64,000 nt of DNA from Polaribacter sp. BM10 (GCF_002005425.1 NZ_CP019704.1:2500001-2564000); one strand, 5' to 3'. Positions 45,156 to 54,344 are shown, numbered from the stretch's first letter. Notes: generated from the letters alone by a model not told the origin. Program-made: numbers and translations.

Positions 45156-45171
45156 CTAAGCGATTGCTTAG
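45156..45171 (+). promoter_or_regulatory. second candidate TetR operator
   Basis: CTAAGCGATTGCTTAG is a perfect inverted repeat (CTAAGC/GCTTAG, 4-base centre) 23 bases before the ATG at 45194. It shares AAGC--TTGCTTAG with the site in front of the TetR gene. Confidence 0.5.
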
Positions 45172-45193
45172 AAATGTAAATAAAAGTAAAATT

Positions 45194-45745
45194 ATGACAA
45201 CATTAAAAATACACAACATCGAATCTGCACCTGCAGATGCAAAGCCTTTATTAGAAAACTCTCAAAAAGCATACGGAATGATACCTGGTTTACATGGCGT
45301 TTTAGCGGGTTCTCCTCAAATATTACAGGCTTACCAAACGTTACACGAGTTATTTACACAATCATCTTTTAACGAAGAAGAACTTACAGTAGTTTGGCAA
45401 GCAATTAATGTAGAGCATTCATGTCATTATTGTGTACCAGCGCATACAGGAATCGCCAATATGATGAAAGTTGATGAAAACATTACAGAGGCATTGCGTA
45501 ACGAAACTCCTTTAGAAAGTTCTAAATTAGAAGCATTACGTACAATGACTTTAGCAATTGTAAAAAACAGAGGTAATGTTACTCAAGCAGATTTAGATGC
45601 TTTTTATGCAGCAGGTTATCAAGAGAAACATGTTTTAGATATTATTTTAGGTTTATCTCAAAAGACAATTAGTAACTATACAAACCATATTGCAAATACA
45701 CCTGTAGATGCAGCTTTCGAAAAATTTGCTTGGTCAAAAAAGTAA
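45194..45745 (+). CDS. carboxymuconolactone decarboxylase/AhpD-like protein
   Basis: Helical protein of 183 residues with the redox motif EHSCHYCVPAHTG (Cys77, Cys80, His84), as in AhpD-type alkylhydroperoxidase proteins. Such proteins carry electrons to peroxidases or act on organic hydroperoxides. I start at ATG 45194; an earlier TTG at 45164 in the same frame overlaps the operator-like palindrome and is unlikely. It follows the TetR gene and is probably its main target. A terminator-like hairpin separates it from the EthD gene. Confidence 0.85.
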   Translation: MTTLKIHNIESAPADAKPLLENSQKAYGMIPGLHGVLAGSPQILQAYQTLHELFTQSSFNEEELTVVWQAINVEHSCHYCVPAHTGIANMMKVDENITEALRNETPLESSKLEALRTMTLAIVKNRGNVTQADLDAFYAAGYQEKHVLDIILGLSQKTISNYTNHIANTPVDAAFEKFAWSKK

Positions 45746-45777
45746 ACTCTAATTTTTTAGTGTAAAATTATAACTGT

Positions 45778-45809
45778 AAACCTTCTGTATCTTTGCAGAA
45801 GGTTTCTTT
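45778..45809 (+). terminator. terminator after the AhpD-like gene, with an embedded -7-like element
   Basis: AAACCTTCTG and CAGAAGGTTT pair (10 base pairs) around TATCTTTG, followed by CTTTT. The loop itself fits TAnnTTTG, so a promoter for the EthD gene at 45826 may overlap the terminator. Confidence 0.7.
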
Positions 45810-45825
45810 TTAAAAAATAGTAAAA

Positions 45826-46140
45826 ATGATTAAAGTATCAGTAATGTATCCAAATGTAAATGATGTTCGTTTTGATGCAACATATTATAAAAATTCGCAT
45901 TTACCAATGGTAATTAAAGCTTTAGGAAACGCTTTAAAAGGTGTTGAATTAGACTTGGGGTTAGCAGGAAGAAATCCTGAAGAAAAGGCGCCTTATGTAG
46001 CAATTGCACATTTAAAATTCGATAGTATTGCAAGCTTTAAAGAATCTTTTGGTCCGCATGCAAAAATGTTTGCAGAAGATGTAAAAAATTACACTAATGT
46101 AGAAGGAGAACTTCAAATAAGTAAATTAATAACATTTTAG
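45826..46140 (+). CDS. EthD domain protein
   Basis: Small ferredoxin-like dimeric alpha+beta protein of 104 residues. IKVSVMYPNVNDVRFDATYY, then KNSHLPMVIKALG, is the EthD signature with the conserved His of the HLPMV motif; the C-terminal FGPHAKMFAEDVKNYTN is also typical. Members take part in ether or aromatic degradation and are often small isomerases or of unknown role. The DsbA-like gene follows after 3 bases. Confidence 0.85.
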   Translation: MIKVSVMYPNVNDVRFDATYYKNSHLPMVIKALGNALKGVELDLGLAGRNPEEKAPYVAIAHLKFDSIASFKESFGPHAKMFAEDVKNYTNVEGELQISKLITF

Positions 46141-46143
46141 GAA

Positions 46144-46791
46144 ATGACAAATAAATTAAAAATAGATATTGTATCAGACGTAGTTTGCCCTTGGTGCACA
46201 ATTGGCTATAAACGATTAGAAAAAGCAATTGAAGAATTAGGTGTTAAAGATCAAATAGAAATAGAATGGCAACCATTTGAGTTAAATCCGAATATGCCAA
46301 AAGAAGGTCAGAATGTAGTAGAACATATAACAGAAAAATACGGTTCTACAATAGAGCAACAAAATGAATCTAAACGCAACATGACAGAAATAGGCGCAGA
46401 TTTAGGGTTTAAGTTTGATTATTTTGATGATATGAAAATGGTAAACACTTTTGATGCTCATGTTTTATTAGAATATGCCAAAGATTTTGATAAACAAACC
46501 GAGTTAAAAATGACTTTAACGAAAGCCTTTTTTAGTGATAGAAAAGATGTTTCAGAAAAAGAAATATTAAAAGAAGCGCTTTTAGAGGTTGGTTTAAATG
46601 CTGATGAAGGATTGGCTAAATTAGATGATGAAAAAGCTAGGTTAGAAGTTAGAAATAAACAAAATTATTGGAAAAACTTAGGTGTAAATTCTGTACCAAC
46701 AATTGTTTTTGATAGAAAAAGTGCAGTTACAGGTGCGCAACCTATTACTACTTTTAAGCAAGTTTTAACCGAACTGATTAAAGAAAAATAA
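46144..46791 (+). CDS. DsbA family oxidoreductase (FrnE-like)
   Basis: Thioredoxin-fold protein of 215 residues with the active site CPWC (Cys15-Cys18) in DVVCPWCTIGYKRLEKA, a helical insertion and cis-Pro in VNSVPTIVF. FrnE-like proteins are cytoplasmic disulfide isomerases linked to oxidative-stress tolerance; no signal peptide is present here. It lies 3 bases after the EthD gene in one transcript. Confidence 0.88.
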   Translation: MTNKLKIDIVSDVVCPWCTIGYKRLEKAIEELGVKDQIEIEWQPFELNPNMPKEGQNVVEHITEKYGSTIEQQNESKRNMTEIGADLGFKFDYFDDMKMVNTFDAHVLLEYAKDFDKQTELKMTLTKAFFSDRKDVSEKEILKEALLEVGLNADEGLAKLDDEKARLEVRNKQNYWKNLGVNSVPTIVFDRKSAVTGAQPITTFKQVLTELIKEK

Positions 46792-46868
46792 GTTTTAGAT
46801 AATTTATTTAACAAATCTTTAATGTAATTAAAAACAAACTATCTCGACTTAGTATAGAAACCAATTCG

Positions 46869-47309
46869 ATGAGAAATTTAATAACAGTTTTAGTACTTGC
46901 TTTTTCTACAACTATTTTTGCACAAGATTATAATTTAAAAAAAGGATATGTTGTAGAAGGTTATGATGTTGTAGCTTATTTTAGTAATAAAGCAGAAAAA
47001 GGAGATAAAAAATATACAGCAAATTACGACGGAGTAAAGTTTAAGTTTTCATCTCAAGAAAATTTAGATACGTTTAAAAATGCACCAGAAAATTACTTGC
47101 CGCAATATGGTGGTTACTGTGCATACGCTATTGGTGTTAAAGCCGAAAAAGTCTCTATAGACCCAGAAACTTTTGAAATTAGAGATAAAAAACTATACTT
47201 ATTTTATAATTCTTGGGGAACAAATACGTTAAAATTATGGAAGAAGGAAGGTGCTGATGCACTTAAAATAAAAGCTGATAAAAACTGGGAAAAAATAACT
47301 AAAAAATAA
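46869..47309 (+). CDS. exported YHS domain protein
   Basis: Protein of 146 residues with a signal peptide (LITVLVLAFSTTIFAQD) and the YHS-type core GYDVVAYFSNKAEKGDKKYT, then FKFSSQENLDTFKNAPENYLPQYGGYCAYAIG. YHS domains are thought to bind metals through Cys and His; here the Cys of GGYCAYA is the candidate ligand. It is probably periplasmic. It is 77 bases after the DsbA-like gene and is followed by a strong bidirectional terminator. Confidence 0.85.
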   Translation: MRNLITVLVLAFSTTIFAQDYNLKKGYVVEGYDVVAYFSNKAEKGDKKYTANYDGVKFKFSSQENLDTFKNAPENYLPQYGGYCAYAIGVKAEKVSIDPETFEIRDKKLYLFYNSWGTNTLKLWKKEGADALKIKADKNWEKITKK

Positions 47310-47357
47310 GTGATAGTCGAAAGCAGTCTTGGGGGAGATTGTGAATGTTGTTGAAAA

Positions 47358-47397
47358 AAGAAGAGCTGAATCATAAATTCAGCTCTTCTTTGTTTTT
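47358..47397. terminator. bidirectional terminator
   Basis: AAGAAGAGCTGAAT and ATTCAGCTCTTCTT form a 14-base-pair stem with loop CATAA, flanked by A and T runs. It serves the YHS gene and, on the other strand, tyrS. Confidence 0.88.
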
Positions 47398-47407
47398 TAA
47401 GTAATAA

Positions 47408-48700
47408 CTAATCTACTTTTAGTAAATAGTACGTTTTTTTACCTCTTTGTAATAAAACATATTTATTTGCAATTAAGTCTTCTTTAGAAATTGTAAAGTC
47501 TTCTTTAACCTTTTCTTTATTTACAGAAATTGCATTTTCTTTTAAAGCTCTTCTTGCGTCTCCGTTAGATTTTAAGAAGTTTGTTTTTGCAGATAAAGCA
47601 CCAATCATATCTAATCCTTCTGAAACATCTTCTGCAGAAACAGTTGCTTGTGGTACACCATCAAAAACATCTAAAAACGTTTGTTCGTCTAAAGATTTTA
47701 AATCATCTGCATTCGATTTTCCGAATAAGATATTAGAAGCAGCAATTGCTTTTTCATAATTTTCTTTTCCGTGAACTAAGGTGGTAACTTCTTCTCCTAA
47801 ACGTTTTTGTAAAACACGTACATGAGGCGCTTCTTTGTGTTCTTCAATTAAAGAATTAATTGTTTCTTCATCTAAAAAAGTAAAGATTTTAATATACTTT
47901 TCTGCATCTTCATCAGAAGTATTTAACCAATATTGGTAAAATTTATAAGCAGAAGTTCTTTTAGAATCTAACCATACATTTCCACCTTCAGATTTTCCGA
48001 ATTTAGAACCATCAGATTTTGTAATTAACGGACATGTAATTGCATATCCTTTTCCGTTACCAATTCTTCTAATTAATTCTGTACCTGTAGTAATATTTCC
48101 CCACTGATCAGAACCACCCATTTGAATAGTAGTTGCGTTTTCTCTAAACAAATGCAAGAAATCATAACCTTGTACCATTTGATAAGTAAACTCTGTAAAA
48201 GACATTCCGTCTTTAGACTCAGAACTAATTCTGTTTTTCACAGAATCTTTAGCCATCATGTAGTTAACAGTAATATGCTTACCAATATCTCTAATAAAAT
48301 CTAAGAAAGAAATATCTTTCATCCAATCATAGTTATTCACCAAGATTGCAGCATTTTTTGCATCAGATTCAAAATCTAAAAAATGGCCTAATTGTCCTTT
48401 TACACATTCTTGATTATGACGCAATGTTTTTTCATCTAACAAATTACGTTCTGCAGATTTTCCTGAAGGATCTCCAATCATACCAGTTGCACCACCAACC
48501 AAAGCAATAGGTCTGTGTCCACATCTTTGATAATGAGCAAGCAACATAATTGGTACTAAATTACCAATATGTAAAGAATCTGCGGTTGGATCAAAACCAA
48601 CATAAGCACTTCTCATTTCTTCTAGTAAATGTTCTTCAGTTCCTGGCATGCTGTCGTGCAACATTCCTCTCCATTTTAATTCTTCAATAAAATTCTTCAT
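47408..48700 (-). CDS. tyrS: tyrosyl-tRNA synthetase
   Basis: Class I aminoacyl-tRNA synthetase of 430 residues. The HIGH motif is seen as [10 protein letters not shown] and the KMSKS loop as KFGKSEGG; the tyrosine pocket [13 protein letters not shown] and the C-terminal S4-like RNA-binding domain ([20 protein letters not shown]) are complete. I start at ATG 48700 ([10 protein letters not shown]), which matches the usual N-terminus; an in-frame TTG at 48724 would add eight residues. It is divergent from an epimerase-like gene. Confidence 0.95.
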   Translation of the reverse strand: MKNFIEELKWRGMLHDSMPGTEEHLLEEMRSAYVGFDPTADSLHIGNLVPIMLLAHYQRCGHRPIALVGGATGMIGDPSGKSAERNLLDEKTLRHNQECVKGQLGHFLDFESDAKNAAILVNNYDWMKDISFLDFIRDIGKHITVNYMMAKDSVKNRISSESKDGMSFTEFTYQMVQGYDFLHLFRENATTIQMGGSDQWGNITTGTELIRRIGNGKGYAITCPLITKSDGSKFGKSEGGNVWLDSKRTSAYKFYQYWLNTSDEDAEKYIKIFTFLDEETINSLIEEHKEAPHVRVLQKRLGEEVTTLVHGKENYEKAIAASNILFGKSNADDLKSLDEQTFLDVFDGVPQATVSAEDVSEGLDMIGALSAKTNFLKSNGDARRALKENAISVNKEKVKEDFTISKEDLIANKYVLLQRGKKTYYLLKVD

Positions 48701-48762
48701 TGTATTCTGTTTATCAGTTAGCAAATATAACTTTATCGAACAAAATATACTAAATTAGCAGT

Positions 48763-49761
48763 ATGATTTTAGTAACCGGAGGAACAGGTTTAGTTGGTGC
48801 ACATTTGTTATATCATTTAATTAAAAATGATAAAAAAATACGTGCAATTTATAGATCTGAAGAAAAAATTAAAGCTGTAGAAAAAGTTTTTTCTTATTAT
48901 ACAGATGACACTTCTTTAATTACTAAAATAGATTGGTTCAAGGCAGATATTACAGAGGTTCCGGCAATGATACCTGCATTTAAAAACATCGAAAAAGTTT
49001 ACCATTGTGCTGCGTTTATTTCTTTTAATCCGAAAGATTATAGAGAAATGAGAAAAGTTAATATACATGGTACAGCTATAATTGTAAACCTTGCAATAGA
49101 TGCTAAGGTTAAAAAAATGTGTTTTGTGGGTTCTATTGCTTCTGTAGGTGATGCGTTAAACGGACAATTAATTACAGAAGAAAACGAATGGAATAAAGAA
49201 GAAGACAATAGCGGTTATTCGATTACTAAGTTTGGCGCAGAAATGGAAGTTTGGCGAGCAAGCCAAGAAGGTGTAGAGGTTGTTATTGTAAATCCGGGAG
49301 TAATTTTAGGAAGCGGATTTTGGTTTGCTGGTTCTGGTAAATTATTTAGCCAAGTTTATAACGGATTTAAATATTATACAGAAGGTATTACAGGGTTTAT
49401 TGGTGTAAAAGATGTTGTAAAAACAATGATGTTTTTAATGGATTCTAATATTAAAAATGAACGTTTTATATTGGTGTCAGAAAATAAAACTTACAAAGAG
49501 GTTTTCTTTTTAATTGCAGATGCTTTTGGTAAAAAAAGACCATCAATTAAAATAAAAAGATGGCAAACAAGTTTACTTTGGCGATTTGCATCTTTCCTAT
49601 CGTTTTTCACAAAAAAAGAACCTTTATTAAGTAAATACTCAGCAAAATCTGCACACGAAGTTTCTAAATATTCATCAGAAAAAATAAATAGATTACTAAA
49701 TTTTAACTTTGATAAAGTAGATGAGATAATTAAAAATGTTGCTAAAAATTACCCCAAATAA
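48763..49761 (+). CDS. NAD(P)-dependent epimerase/reductase (extended SDR)
   Basis: Rossmann-fold protein of 332 residues. ILVTGGTGLVGAHLLYHL is the dinucleotide motif GxxGxxG; SGYSITKFGAEMEVWRASQ holds the catalytic Tyr and Lys; NPGVILGSGFW follows. The pattern is closest to dihydroflavonol-4-reductase-like SDRs of Bacteroidota, whose substrate is unknown. The stop is 3 bases before the convergent DUF4296 gene end. Confidence 0.88.
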   Translation: MILVTGGTGLVGAHLLYHLIKNDKKIRAIYRSEEKIKAVEKVFSYYTDDTSLITKIDWFKADITEVPAMIPAFKNIEKVYHCAAFISFNPKDYREMRKVNIHGTAIIVNLAIDAKVKKMCFVGSIASVGDALNGQLITEENEWNKEEDNSGYSITKFGAEMEVWRASQEGVEVVIVNPGVILGSGFWFAGSGKLFSQVYNGFKYYTEGITGFIGVKDVVKTMMFLMDSNIKNERFILVSENKTYKEVFFLIADAFGKKRPSIKIKRWQTSLLWRFASFLSFFTKKEPLLSKYSAKSAHEVSKYSSEKINRLLNFNFDKVDEIIKNVAKNYPK

Positions 49762-49764
49762 AAT

Positions 49765-50241
49765 TTATTCTCGCGTAATAATTTCGTCTAGTACTTTGCC
49801 TCTTGCTAAAGTGTCTAACTTACCTACTAATTTTAAGCTGTCTAATCTTTTTTGCTTGTCTCTAATTCTGTCTAAAGAATCTTTTCTTATAGAGTCTAGT
49901 TTTGTTTTAAGATCTTTAAAAAGAGTATTTCTAGCTTCGATATTTTCTACTGCATCTTCTAATATTTTTTGATACAAATCGATTTTAGACATGTAATAAT
50001 AATTGCTTTTATCAAAACGAGTACTATCAATTTTAAACTTGTTGTAAACAAGCGGCATATAATTGATGTTTTTTTCTGAATTTTTATTTTTAATGAATTT
50101 TGCACTTGTGGCAATCATCATTTCTTGTAATAAAAGACTCATAGTGTCTCTAGGAATAAGATCTTTAGGTTTCTCGAAAATAGTATTACTATTACAAGAA
50201 ACTAAAACTAAAAATATAAGAATATAGCTAGCGTTTTTCAT
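49765..50241 (-). CDS. DUF4296 family lipoprotein
   Basis: Lipoprotein of 158 residues (ASYILIFLVLVSCNSNTIFE) with the opening KPKDLIPRDTMSLLLQEMMIATSA typical of DUF4296 (key words LIPRDTM). The rest is helical and strongly charged (about 100-158), probably a coiled coil. Function unknown. It is 2 bases after the dihydroorotase gene, an arrangement I recall from other flavobacteria. Confidence 0.78.
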   Translation of the reverse strand: MKNASYILIFLVLVSCNSNTIFEKPKDLIPRDTMSLLLQEMMIATSAKFIKNKNSEKNINYMPLVYNKFKIDSTRFDKSNYYYMSKIDLYQKILEDAVENIEARNTLFKDLKTKLDSIRKDSLDRIRDKQKRLDSLKLVGKLDTLARGKVLDEIITRE

Positions 50242-50243
50242 GC

Positions 50244-51584
50244 TTATCTATTAAAAGTAATTCGTTTTCCTTTAATAGTATCATTAAAAGCACCTTCATT
50301 ATACATTAAATTACCATTTACAAACGTATGTGTAATTGTAGATGAAAAAGTTGTACCTTCAAAAGGAGACCAACCACATTTGTATAAAATGTTTTCTTTA
50401 GAAACAGTTTGCGGTTTATTTGCATCGATTAAAACTAAATCGGCATAAAAACCTTCTTTTATAAACCCTCTTTTTTCAATTTGAAATAATTTAGCAGGAT
50501 TGTGGCTCATTTTTTCTACTGCTTTTTCAATAGAAATTACACCTTCTTTTACTTTTTCTAGAATTGCAGAAACAGCATGTTGCACTAAAGGGCCACCACT
50601 TGGTGCTTTTGTATAAACATTATCTTTTTCTTCTAATGTATGTGGTGCATGGTCTGTTGCTAGAACATCAATTCTGTCGTCTAACAAAGCTTTCCATAAA
50701 CCTTGTCTGTCGTTTTCTGTTTTTACAGCCGGATTCCATTTTATGTGTGTTCCTTTTTCTTCGTAATCTTTATCAGAAAACCATAAATGATGAATACAAA
50801 CTTCTGCTGTAATTTGCTTTTCTTCTAAAGGAATGTCGTTTCTAAAAAGTTCGGTTTCTTTAGCAGTAGAAAGATGAAAAATATGCAATCTAGCACCTGT
50901 TTTCTTTGCTAATTCTATGGCTTTAGATGAAGATAAATAGCAAGCTTCTTCACTTCTAATAATTGGATGATATTTTACAGGAATATCATCGCCATATTTA
51001 TCTTTATATTCTTGTGTGTTTTTTCTGATAGTTGCCTCGTCTTCACAATGTACAGAAATAATCATTTTTGTTGATGAAAAAATCTTTTCTAAAACAGCCT
51101 CGTTATCTACCAACATATTTCCGGTAGAAGAACCTAAAAACAATTTAATTCCGGCAACTTGTTTAGGATTGGTTTTTAACAATTCGTCTAAATTATCGTT
51201 TGTGCCACCAAACATAAAAGAATAATTTGCATAAGAATCGTTGGCAGCAATTTTAAATTTGTCTTCTAATAATTCTTGTGTTGTTGCCTGCGGTACGGTG
51301 TTTGGCATTTCTATAAAAGTTGTAATTCCGCCAGCAACTGCAGCCCTACTTTCTGTAGCAATATTTGCTTTGTGTGTTAGACCAGGTTCTCTAAAATGTA
51401 CTTGATCATCAATAAAACCAGGAATTAAATATTTGCCATCAGCATTAATAACGGTAACATTTTCAGGAGCTTTAATTTCTGTAGAAATTTCTTTTATAAT
51501 TTCATTTTCAATTAAAACATCACCTTTAAAAGTTTTGTTTTCGTTAACTATTGTTGCATTTTTTATTAATGTTGATTTTGCCAT
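50244..51584 (-). CDS. pyrC: dihydroorotase
   Basis: Amidohydrolase of 446 residues that closes carbamoyl-aspartate to dihydroorotate in pyrimidine synthesis. The start of the TIM barrel is GFIDDQVHFREPGLTHKANI, with AAVAGGITTFIEMPNT next. Further metal ligands are present in ISVHCEDE, HIFHLSTAKE and LATDHAPHT. In the first metal motif the usual HxH is QVH: Gln61 replaces the first His. I recall the same change in other Bacteroidota dihydroorotases. The lipoprotein gene follows after 2 bases, and a GNAT gene precedes by 6. Confidence 0.88.
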   Translation of the reverse strand: MAKSTLIKNATIVNENKTFKGDVLIENEIIKEISTEIKAPENVTVINADGKYLIPGFIDDQVHFREPGLTHKANIATESRAAVAGGITTFIEMPNTVPQATTQELLEDKFKIAANDSYANYSFMFGGTNDNLDELLKTNPKQVAGIKLFLGSSTGNMLVDNEAVLEKIFSSTKMIISVHCEDEATIRKNTQEYKDKYGDDIPVKYHPIIRSEEACYLSSSKAIELAKKTGARLHIFHLSTAKETELFRNDIPLEEKQITAEVCIHHLWFSDKDYEEKGTHIKWNPAVKTENDRQGLWKALLDDRIDVLATDHAPHTLEEKDNVYTKAPSGGPLVQHAVSAILEKVKEGVISIEKAVEKMSHNPAKLFQIEKRGFIKEGFYADLVLIDANKPQTVSKENILYKCGWSPFEGTTFSSTITHTFVNGNLMYNEGAFNDTIKGKRITFNR

Positions 51585-51590
51585 TTTTAC

Positions 51591-52052
51591 TTATATTTCT
51601 GTTCTCATATTAACCAAACTTTTGGTAAAACCAAAACGTTCGTATGCTTTTATTGCTGCTGTATTATTACTGTAAACATCTAACCTTAATTCGTTAGTGT
51701 TATTTTCTTTTGCCCATTTTTTTAAATCTGTCAAAAGTAGACTACTTATTTTTTGACCTCTATATTTTTCTTTTACAAATATAAAACCAATATAACCGTG
51801 TGTAGAATTTTTATGATATACTTTTGATTTTTCTAATCTTACATAACCAGATGCTACAGGAATATTATTTATTGTAGCTACCAATAATTGTGTGTTTTTA
51901 TCAGAAATTAATTCTGGAATATTGTAGTAAAATAATTTACCTTCTGCTAAAAAAGGATCTAAAGGTCTTTCTGCTTTAATAACACCTTGTTCAAATTCTA
52001 ATAAGATTTGTAAGTCGTTTAAATTTGCAGGTCTTATAGAAACTTGATTCAT
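51591..52052 (-). CDS. GNAT family N-acetyltransferase
   Basis: Protein of 153 residues with the GNAT layout: ATINNIPVASGYVRLE, then IGFIFVKEKYRGQKISSLLL, which carries the acetyl-CoA loop (R/Q-x-x-G-x-I/A), and NNTAAIKAYERFGF in the last part. The acceptor is unknown. It lies between the dolichol-phosphate-mannose-like glycosyltransferase gene and pyrC with gaps of 6 bases on either side, so the four genes 52781-49765 are likely one operon. Confidence 0.88.
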   Translation of the reverse strand: MNQVSIRPANLNDLQILLEFEQGVIKAERPLDPFLAEGKLFYYNIPELISDKNTQLLVATINNIPVASGYVRLEKSKVYHKNSTHGYIGFIFVKEKYRGQKISSLLLTDLKKWAKENNTNELRLDVYSNNTAAIKAYERFGFTKSLVNMRTEI

Positions 52053-52058
52053 TGTAAT

Positions 52059-52781
52059 TTATTTTGGTAAACCTTTAAGTCTCATTTTTATAACACCAAA
52101 AAGAGCTTCCGAAATTATGTTTCCGCTCATTTTAGAAGCGCCTAAATCTCTATCAGTAAAAATTACAGAAACTTCTTTGATTTTAAATTTGTGTTTCCAT
52201 GCTTTAAATTTCATTTCTATTTGAAAAGCGTAGCCAACAAATTTAATTTTATCTAGATTTATAGTTTCTAATACTTTACGTTGCCAACATACAAAACCTG
52301 CAGTTGTGTCAAAAACCGGAATTCTAGTGATAAAACGAACGTATTTTGAGGCAAAGTAAGAAAGCAGAAGCCTTTTCATATCCCAATTTACTACGTTTAC
52401 CTGGTTGTTTACATACCTAGAACCTACAGAAACATTACCTTGGTTGGTAAAACATGCATTGTATAAACGAACTAAATCTTTTGGATTGTGAGAAAAATCG
52501 GCATCCATTTCGATGATAAAATCATACTTTTTAGCCAATGCCCATTTAAAACCATGAATATAAGCTGTACCTAAACCATTTTTACCTTTTCTGTTTTCTA
52601 TAAAAAGTTGATTAGGAAATTCTTTAATTAAATTTGTTACAATTGTAGAAGTACCATCTGGAGAGTTGTCGTCTACAACTAAAACATGAAACTTTTTTTC
52701 TTGATTAAATACCGCTCTAATAATGGCTTCTATGTTCTCTTTTTCGTTGTAAGTTGGTATGATAACAAGACAATCTGACAT
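52059..52781 (-). CDS. polyprenol monophosphomannose synthase-like GT2
   Basis: Family 2 glycosyltransferase of 240 residues without the membrane extension. LVIIPTYNEKENIEAIIRAV, VVDDNSPDGT and FIIEMDADFSHNPKDL (DxD) are the GT-A signatures, and GLGTAYIHGFKWAL together with KFVGYAFQIEMKFKAW matches DPM1-type enzymes that move mannose from GDP-mannose to a polyprenyl phosphate at the membrane. The actual sugar is not proven. The divergent DUF4271 gene starts 80 bases away, with -7-like elements for both directions in between. Confidence 0.88.
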   Translation of the reverse strand: MSDCLVIIPTYNEKENIEAIIRAVFNQEKKFHVLVVDDNSPDGTSTIVTNLIKEFPNQLFIENRKGKNGLGTAYIHGFKWALAKKYDFIIEMDADFSHNPKDLVRLYNACFTNQGNVSVGSRYVNNQVNVVNWDMKRLLLSYFASKYVRFITRIPVFDTTAGFVCWQRKVLETINLDKIKFVGYAFQIEMKFKAWKHKFKIKEVSVIFTDRDLGASKMSGNIISEALFGVIKMRLKGLPK

Positions 52782-52807
52782 ATATGAAATTTCATGTGGT
52801 AAGAATG

Positions 52808-52837
52808 CAAATATACATTTTTTAATTACTAATTTTG
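52808..52837. promoter_or_regulatory. divergent -7-like elements
   Basis: CAAATATA at 52808-52815 reads TATATTTG on the minus strand (for the glycosyltransferase operon), and TAATTTTG at 52830-52837 fits on the plus strand (for the DUF4271 gene). Neither has a well-placed TTG, so support is modest. Confidence 0.4.
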
Positions 52838-52861
52838 TGTTAATATCTTATAAGAAAGAAA

Positions 52862-53503
52862 GTGCAAGCAGTCGAAAAAATATCAGAAAATACAAGTTGG
52901 ATTCCCATAGTTTTGGTGTTTCTATTTTCGTTGATAGCGGCATTAAAAATTATAGATTCTGTAAAGCTTAGAGGCTATGTGTTTGCAATGTTTAATAAAG
53001 GTTTTGTAGAGGACGAAACCGAAGAAGATACTTCTATATTTAGTTCTTTTTACAGTCTTATTTTTCTTTTTTTTATTACAGTTTTATCTTTGGCCTTACA
53101 TTTTATTGTCTCGAAAAATCATGCAACATTTGCAAACAATTTTGGTTCTTTTCTAAAGTTTTTCTTGATTGTTTTATGTTACTTTTCTGCTAAGAGAGTG
53201 CTAGAAAATGCCATTGCTAGTTTATTTTTAATGAAAAAACATGTGCGTTATTACATAGTTTCAAAATTTAGTTACCAATATTCTTTAAGTTTTATACTAT
53301 TAATTGGTTATATTGTATTTCAATTCAGCCCCTTAAATCCTACGAATTTTATATATTTCTCTTTATTTTTATATGTTTTTAGATTTATATTTCTTGTTAG
53401 AAATAACAAAAACCTGATTTTTAGCGAGTTGTTTTATTTTATTTTGTACATTTGCGCCTTCGAAATAGCACCGTTATTAACACTGTTTAAATTGATGCTT
53501 TAA
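52862..53503 (+). CDS. DUF4271 family membrane protein
   Basis: Membrane protein of 213 residues starting with GTG. Five to six predicted helices (first near 14-35, IPIVLVFLFSLIAALKII). It matches the DUF4271 family as I recall it, a Bacteroidota family usually next to the uroporphyrinogen-III synthase-like gene, as here (18-base gap). Function unknown. Confidence 0.75.
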   Translation: MQAVEKISENTSWIPIVLVFLFSLIAALKIIDSVKLRGYVFAMFNKGFVEDETEEDTSIFSSFYSLIFLFFITVLSLALHFIVSKNHATFANNFGSFLKFFLIVLCYFSAKRVLENAIASLFLMKKHVRYYIVSKFSYQYSLSFILLIGYIVFQFSPLNPTNFIYFSLFLYVFRFIFLVRNNKNLIFSELFYFILYICAFEIAPLLTLFKLML

Positions 53504-53521
53504 TTTAAAAAACGAAAGCGT

Positions 53522-54268
53522 ATGAAAGTGAAAACGATATTAGTATCGCAACCTGCACCTAAGACAGAAACTTCCCCATATTTTGACTTGTCTGATAAAC
53601 AAAAAGTAAAGATTGATTTTAGATCTTTTATTCATGTTGAAGGAATTCCTGTTAAAGAAGTTAGAAATCAAAAAATAGACTTTAAAGATTTTTCTGCAAT
53701 AATTTTAACGAGTAGAAATGCCGTAGATTATTTCTTTAAAATTGCTGAAGAAATGCGTTTTAAAGTGCCAGATGATATGAAATATTTCTGTCAATCTGAA
53801 GCAGTTGCTTATTATTTACAAAAGTATGTAGTTTACAGAAAACGTAAAATTTATGTTGGTAACAGAACTTTTCCTGATTTAATTAAGTTAATTAAGAAAC
53901 ATAAAACAGAAAACTTTTTATTACCATCTTCTGATAAATTAAAGCCATTAGTGCCACAAGAATTAGATAAAATTGGTGTAAAATGGAAACGTTTAGATTT
54001 ATATAGAACAGTTGTAAGTGATTTATCTGATTTAGAGAATGTATTTTACGATGTTTTAGTGTTTTTCAGTCCTTCTGGTATAGAATCTTTATTACAGAAT
54101 TTTCCAGATTTTAAACAAAACAACACAAGAATTGCAGCCTTTGGAAACTCTACAGTAAGAGCAGTAACAGAAGCTGGTTTTAAATGTGATATAGAAGCAC
54201 CGTCTCCAGAAACACCTTCTATGACGATGGCTTTAGATAAATATATTAAAAGTGTTAACAAAAAGTAA
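53522..54268 (+). CDS. hemD: uroporphyrinogen-III synthase-like protein
   Basis: Two-domain protein of 248 residues. ISPs such as FSAIILTSRNAVDYFFKIAE in the first domain and VLVFFSPSGIESLLQNFPDF plus TRIAAFGNSTVRAVTEAGF in the second match the HemD fold, which closes the linear tetrapyrrole into uroporphyrinogen III. HemD sequences are very variable, so the call rests on fold and the TSRNAV and SPSGIES phrases. It is the second gene after DUF4271 and is followed by a strong terminator. Confidence 0.82.
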   Translation: MKVKTILVSQPAPKTETSPYFDLSDKQKVKIDFRSFIHVEGIPVKEVRNQKIDFKDFSAIILTSRNAVDYFFKIAEEMRFKVPDDMKYFCQSEAVAYYLQKYVVYRKRKIYVGNRTFPDLIKLIKKHKTENFLLPSSDKLKPLVPQELDKIGVKWKRLDLYRTVVSDLSDLENVFYDVLVFFSPSGIESLLQNFPDFKQNNTRIAAFGNSTVRAVTEAGFKCDIEAPSPETPSMTMALDKYIKSVNKK

Positions 54269-54291
54269 AACACTATATTTTATAAATTAAT

Positions 54292-54324
54292 AAAAAAAAC
54301 CAAGCAAATTTGCTTGGTTTTTTT
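54292..54324. terminator. bidirectional terminator
   Basis: AAACCAAGCAAA and TTTGCTTGGTTT form a perfect palindrome flanked by A and T runs, between the convergent hemD-like and radA genes. Confidence 0.86.
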
Positions 54325-54344
54325 GTGTTTGTTATTATTTCGAA

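Noticed and set aside
45164..45193. Upstream TTG start for the AhpD-like gene
   Set aside because: It falls inside the palindrome proposed as operator, and the ATG at 45194 gives the family's usual N-terminus.
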